Shown here: positions 59,972 through 64,000 of the stretch, one piece after another
How the letters are laid out: each line of letters starts with the position of its first letter
Position numbering within the stretch: the first letter of the stretch is position 1
Source of the DNA: Zonotrichia leucophrys gambelii
Lineage: Eukaryota > Chordata > Aves > Passeriformes > Passerellidae
NCBI RefSeq assembly: GCF_028769735.1
Contig: NC_088179.1
Location: 310,001 to 374,000, forward strand
DNA: 64,000 nt
Direction of reading: 5' to 3'
Program-made: the position numbers and the translations under genes
Notes under the pieces: model-generated
What the model saw: only the letters and a program-made list of their open reading frames with translations
Told to the model about the DNA's origin: nothing
The model's database searches: none

Positions 59972-61026
59972 TGTGGGAACCCAGAGCACAGAAAATATTT
60001 CTCTGTCTGCTCTGGGGGGGTTCTGATCCCCAGAGAAACACTGCCTTTAACCTTTGCCCCTGGAAAGGGCTTCCAAGACTTCGAGAGATACTAGAATCTA
60101 TCAAAGTGTGAAATAAATAATAGAGAGTTATTGTATTTGCAGGGAATGCCCTGATGAAGGCAGGAATGATGAATTGACTCCATGTTCTCAGAAGGCAAAT
60201 TTTTTACTTTCTAATACCATATTATATTAAAGAATACTATACTATACTATACTATACTAAAGAATTTAGAAAGGATACTTACTCAGTGCTAGAAAGATAA
60301 TAATGAAAACTCCTGACTCACTCCAGAGCCCTGACACAGCTTGGCCCTGACTGGCCAAAGAGTGAAAACCACTCACAGCAGAATCCAATGGAACAATCAC
60401 CTGTGGGTAAACAATCTCCAAACATATTCCACATGTGAGCACAACACAGGAGAAGCAAATGAGATCAGAGTTGTTTTCCTTTTCTCTGAGCCTTCTCAGT
60501 TTCCAAGGAGAAAAATCCTGGGTGAAGGGATTTTTTCAGAGAATGTGAATGTCACTTGGGTGAGAAATTTAGGTTTTGGGATTTTTAGTACAATGTAGAT
60601 AGGAAACAAGATGGAGGAATTTGGGTGTAGTCCCTGTCTTCTTCTTCTTCATCTACTCCATTTCCAGCAGTGTTGGTGGTACAGGGTGATTGGGTGAGGG
60701 AAGCACAGTGCAGAGGTTACATGGACCTTCAAGGGATGAGTTATTGGCAGATAAGTAGAAATAAAGTACATTTTAAGAGTTAATTGAATGGGATAACTTG
60801 AAAAGACCTTGAAAATATACATTTGGGGCCATTTTGTGGTGCTTTTCCGGTGCACTGAGCCTGGTGTGGACAGTGTGCAAAACTTTAGATAAGATAACAA
60901 TAAACAAGAAACTGAAGACTGAAAAAGTACCCTGTGTCTCCTTTTTCCTGGCACAGAACTGCTACAGGATGGTTTCCCCCATTTGGGGAGCCCCCAGAAG
61001 GGCCCAGCACAAAACAAACATCAATA
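59972..61026 (+). mobile_element. ERVL-like LTR, interrupted by a family A LTR
   Basis: The left part begins TGTGGGAACCCAGAGCACAG. The right part, after the nested LTR (60126-60556), continues with GAGAAATTTAGGTTTTGGG, AAGATGGAGGAATTTGGG, a TTCTTCTTCTTC tract and, near 60898-60905, AATAAA. These modules match the minus-strand element at 17310-18733 in order. ATTTAC occurs at 59966-59971 and again at 61027-61032, suggesting a target duplication and hence these ends. However, the terminal bases would then be TA rather than CA, so the right end may be nearer 61020. About 620 bp are LTR proper. There is no internal viral region. Confidence 0.65.
60126..60556 (-). mobile_element. Near-complete family A LTR nested in an ERVL-like LTR
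   Basis: The plus strand reads AGTTATTGTATTTGCAGGG at the left (consensus start TG changed to AG) and GAATGTGAATGTCACT at the right, with all family A blocks between. It contains a short (ACTAT)n run at 60234-60258 where other copies have one or two units, a small expansion in the AT-rich part. The flanking six bases do not match each other. Surrounding sequence on both sides belongs to one older LTR, so this insertion is the later event. Confidence 0.88.
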
Positions 61027-63835
61027 ATTTACCATGGCTGTTAGTGATAGAGGAGCATTTAATCTGCACTTGCTGATTCCACTTTGGATAAATTATCATG
61101 GGGAAGGAAAGAAGGGGTCTTAGATTAACTTTAAATATTATGGATATGGGATCATGGGTTTAGCTTCTGAGTTCAAAAGAACAACAGGGAATTTGCCTTC
61201 AGTGGACAGCACTGAATTCAAACTATTCCCTGGCCTGGTCATAAGCAGAGGCCAAAAAGTGATTCATGCTGACTGTTAAACCTTACACATTCCCTGGGTT
61301 CTTTCCTGTTCTGAGCAGATGTGAGCTGTTAAAAGCTCTAGATATTTTGTCAAGGCAGAAATACATATTTGATAGTACACACAGAATGATGCAGAGAACC
61401 TTTCAGTTCTGGATGATGATGTACTTTGGATAGATTTCACTTGCATTTTGTGCTCCTGAATCCTTGTGGGAGAGAGAAGATGTGTGACAGAAAATCCAAT
61501 TTATTCACAGCCAAAAGATGATAACCTTGAAACATTTTATTGAAGCATTTGGATTAGCTGGGATAGATGTTTCTTTCATGAGCAGATGTTCCTCAAACTC
61601 TGCTCAATTATGTTTTTATGGTGGCAGATAACTGCTGCCTGGAGGGGGCTGATGTGGAACCAGTGAGCTCTCATTCCTAAGGAGTTGAAGGCATGGGTTC
61701 TAGCAGTAAAGGCACAAAGAACAGCTGACTGGAAAAACTACTTTTTTTGGGGTTTTTCTGGTTTATTCTGCCTGTATTCACTATTAACTATAGACAAATG
61801 CTATAGCAGTAAGAAGAGATGAGGGCACTCACTTATAATCTCAACTAAAAATCAATAAATTCTATATCTGAAACCCAGGCTTTCAGTTTAGGTTTTGTCC
61901 TTTCTTTCTGGTAGATTAGGATGTACTTTTTATTATTCATCTCTGCTATTTTTTCTTTCTGAAACTGAAAACCATGTTCTCATGAGGTGTGTGAGGACAG
62001 GATGTAACTAGCCATATTAAGGGTGTGAAAATACACATTTGAGACTTGAGCTAAAATAAAATAATCTTTTAAAATACTGCATTTCCTGAAGGCTTGCTCC
62101 AAAATGGTGAAGTGCTGTATTCCATTTTACACAATGAGACCTTGCTAATTTTGTCAGTATATGTGATCAAACAAGAAGCAACTTGCAAATTATTCATCCT
62201 AAACACCCTGTTGAAAGTTTGCAGGGGAAAAATCTCCAGGCTGTTATTGAGTTCACAGAGCCCAGAAGTGAAGTTATCTGGTCACATCAGAGTTTAATAA
62301 GTCTTGGACGTTAAACAGCTCTGGGAGAAAGGAGGTCAGGTGAATAACTAGTAATGTTTTTGTAACTTCTGTTAAGTACAGGAATTTGAATATCTGGCCT
62401 ATAATTTCCTTTTCTCCTCAATAAAGGTAGTTACAAATGATATAGAATGTTATTCTAAAGTGGTACTAAGCCATCAAATTTGCTGAACAATGCAAATGTG
62501 AGGTGAAAAGAGTCAATTAAAATAATTGTATAATTAGAAATGTATGTTATTTTCATCAGCAATTCTGTGCATGAAAGTGCGTGTGTGTATGTAATTGGGT
62601 TTAACTGCATGCATTGAAATAAAAAGACTGACTATTGCTCTTTTTGATGTGGAACTCTCTCATGCTTTCAAAGCTCTGGTGTCTGTGTACCAAGGCCACT
62701 TAAAATAGATATTTTAGAATTTACTTGCTGACTTATAGCCTTGTGAGTCAGTGTCCATTCCATAAGGGCAGGAGAACAAGGAACAGTAAAATTGCAAGTA
62801 ACAGCTGGTCCTTGGAGGAATTTCAAGCAATTTGAATGTACAAGGAATAGGAAGATGCAGTCGAGAAAGTTAGCTTTGTACTCTTATTTATGGTTCAGGA
62901 AGTCTGTTTTTGAAAGGACTTGCACTTTTTTCCTGTGCAGAAACAGCCAGAACTTTGATATGAGTATAAAAATACACGAATCCAGTCTGCTTTCCTTTGT
63001 CCAGCTTGATAGGCACTGAAAGCAGCAACTGTGAAGGAAGTGCTACTCAGTCTTGGATTGTAGAATGATCAGGGCAGATGGCAACTTCAGGAGGCTGAGC
63101 TGCCAGATTCTAACCTGTCAGTTCAGAGCATGGGCAAGCTGCAGCTTTATAGAGGCTTAACACTGCCAAATTTGAGAGATTTTATAGGGCTAAATAAGAA
63201 ACATTCCTGACAGCTTGATAATTTTCAGTCTGTGCTCAAAAGCAGATGGATATAAAAGCTTTTAGACTTAACAGTTGTTTAAAAATGTTGACAAAACAGT
63301 GTTTTTGCATTGAGCAAATAAACTCTTCCTGCATGGCTGGAAGAAAAATCCCAAGTCTGAGACAATCTTTGTGGGAAACGTCATCCAAAACGACTTGGGA
63401 TAGGCAAAAGTGATTAAATGAGGTCTTAAACAGAAAATGTTGGGTGGTTTTAGTTATTAGTGCTGGCACTTTGGGCTGTGACAGGCGCAGAGCACAGGGA
63501 ATCTGGCATGGCAAGGACTTGCATCTCCTTGTGCTGGCTGCCAAATGTGATTTGCCAACCAGCTTTGGCTGTGCCTTGGACTCCTGGCTCCCAATCCCTG
63601 CATTACAACAGCTGTGTATTAGAGGGAGTCTTCTAAAGAAAGGCTAAAAAACCCAGTGAGGCTGAATTTTGCCATTACATTCTACTCTGCCTTTTTGTGT
63701 GAGAGGTTCCTGCAGCAGGAAAAGATGGTAGAGATGAACCAGGTGGTAACTGAGCCCGCAGGGCACAGAGACACCAGGGAGGCTGGGCTCTGCTCCAGAC
63801 AAAATGCCTCCTTAGCTTGATGAAGGTTGAGGGTT
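61027..63835. other. Unique-looking non-coding DNA
   Basis: No gene or classified repeat was recognised over 2.8 kb. Confidence 0.4.
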
Positions 63836-63905
63836 AATTAGAATTAATTATTTATTGCTAATTAATTAATTGTTATAATTGTTATTAAGTAATTGTTAAT
63901 TATAG
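63836..63905. repeat. AATTA/TAATTG-rich low-complexity tract
   Basis: Repeated TTAATTA and ATTGTTA words over 70 bases near the window end. Confidence 0.8.
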
Positions 63906-64000
63906 TTCTACTGAACAATAGTTTGCACAGTGTTCATGGGGATTGTTTTGGAAGGGGCTCTAGTGAACGTATGAGAAGTATCTGCTGTTGAAATGTGGGG

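Overview
This window reads as a non-coding stretch of a bird genome, most likely a songbird (passerine). Two fragments of the avian LINE CR1 are present, at 15062-15198 (minus) and 22036-22185 (plus). The rest of the recognisable repeat content is dominated by solo endogenous-retrovirus LTRs, a pattern typical of passerines. The bird and passerine assignment rests on remembered repeat families, not on a search. The sequence is AT-rich, has no CpG island that I can see, and has no operon-like ORF packing. No open reading frame resembles a protein family I can name with confidence. I therefore annotate no protein-coding gene and no RNA gene. The window looks like intergenic or long-intron DNA.

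Layout. Positions 1-8500 hold three copies of one LTR family (family A) at 1424-1654, 4935-5341 and 8054-8474, a different 641-bp LTR at 4063-4703, and a striking fold-back repeat at 5602-5749. Positions 8500-15000 are unique-looking DNA with two AT-rich islands. Positions 15000-24500 carry CR1 fragments, an LTR end at 15453-15740, a long ERVL-like LTR (17310-18733) split by a younger LTR (17660-18039), a possible polypurine tract plus LTR start near 19550, and two A/B-family LTRs. Positions 24500-46000 are mostly unique: a family A LTR at 27720-28139, local duplications near 31000-31600, and a homeodomain/octamer-rich block at 39110-39440 that looks like a conserved enhancer. Positions 46000-64000 contain two minisatellites (46130-46494 and 48523-48842), a 530-bp LTR with target duplication (51244-51773), AT microsatellites, an inverted pair of one LTR family (47077-47455 and 56869-57240), a B-family LTR (56260-56672), and a second nested pair in which a family A LTR (60126-60556) sits inside an ERVL-like LTR (59972-61026).

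The strongest evidence is for LTR insertions whose flanking target-site duplications can be read directly: CCCAAC, CCTGTC, TCAGAG, GAGCTGG, CACAT, GCTAC and, less surely, ATTTAC. Six-base duplications for families A and B fit class II (ERVK-like) integration. Five-base duplications fit ERVL/ERV3-like elements. No internal retroviral gene (gag, pol, env) was recognised, so these are relics left by LTR-LTR recombination. I found no convincing new biological system. The items most worth checking are the 55-bp-arm hairpin at 5602-5749 and the candidate enhancer at 39110-39440.
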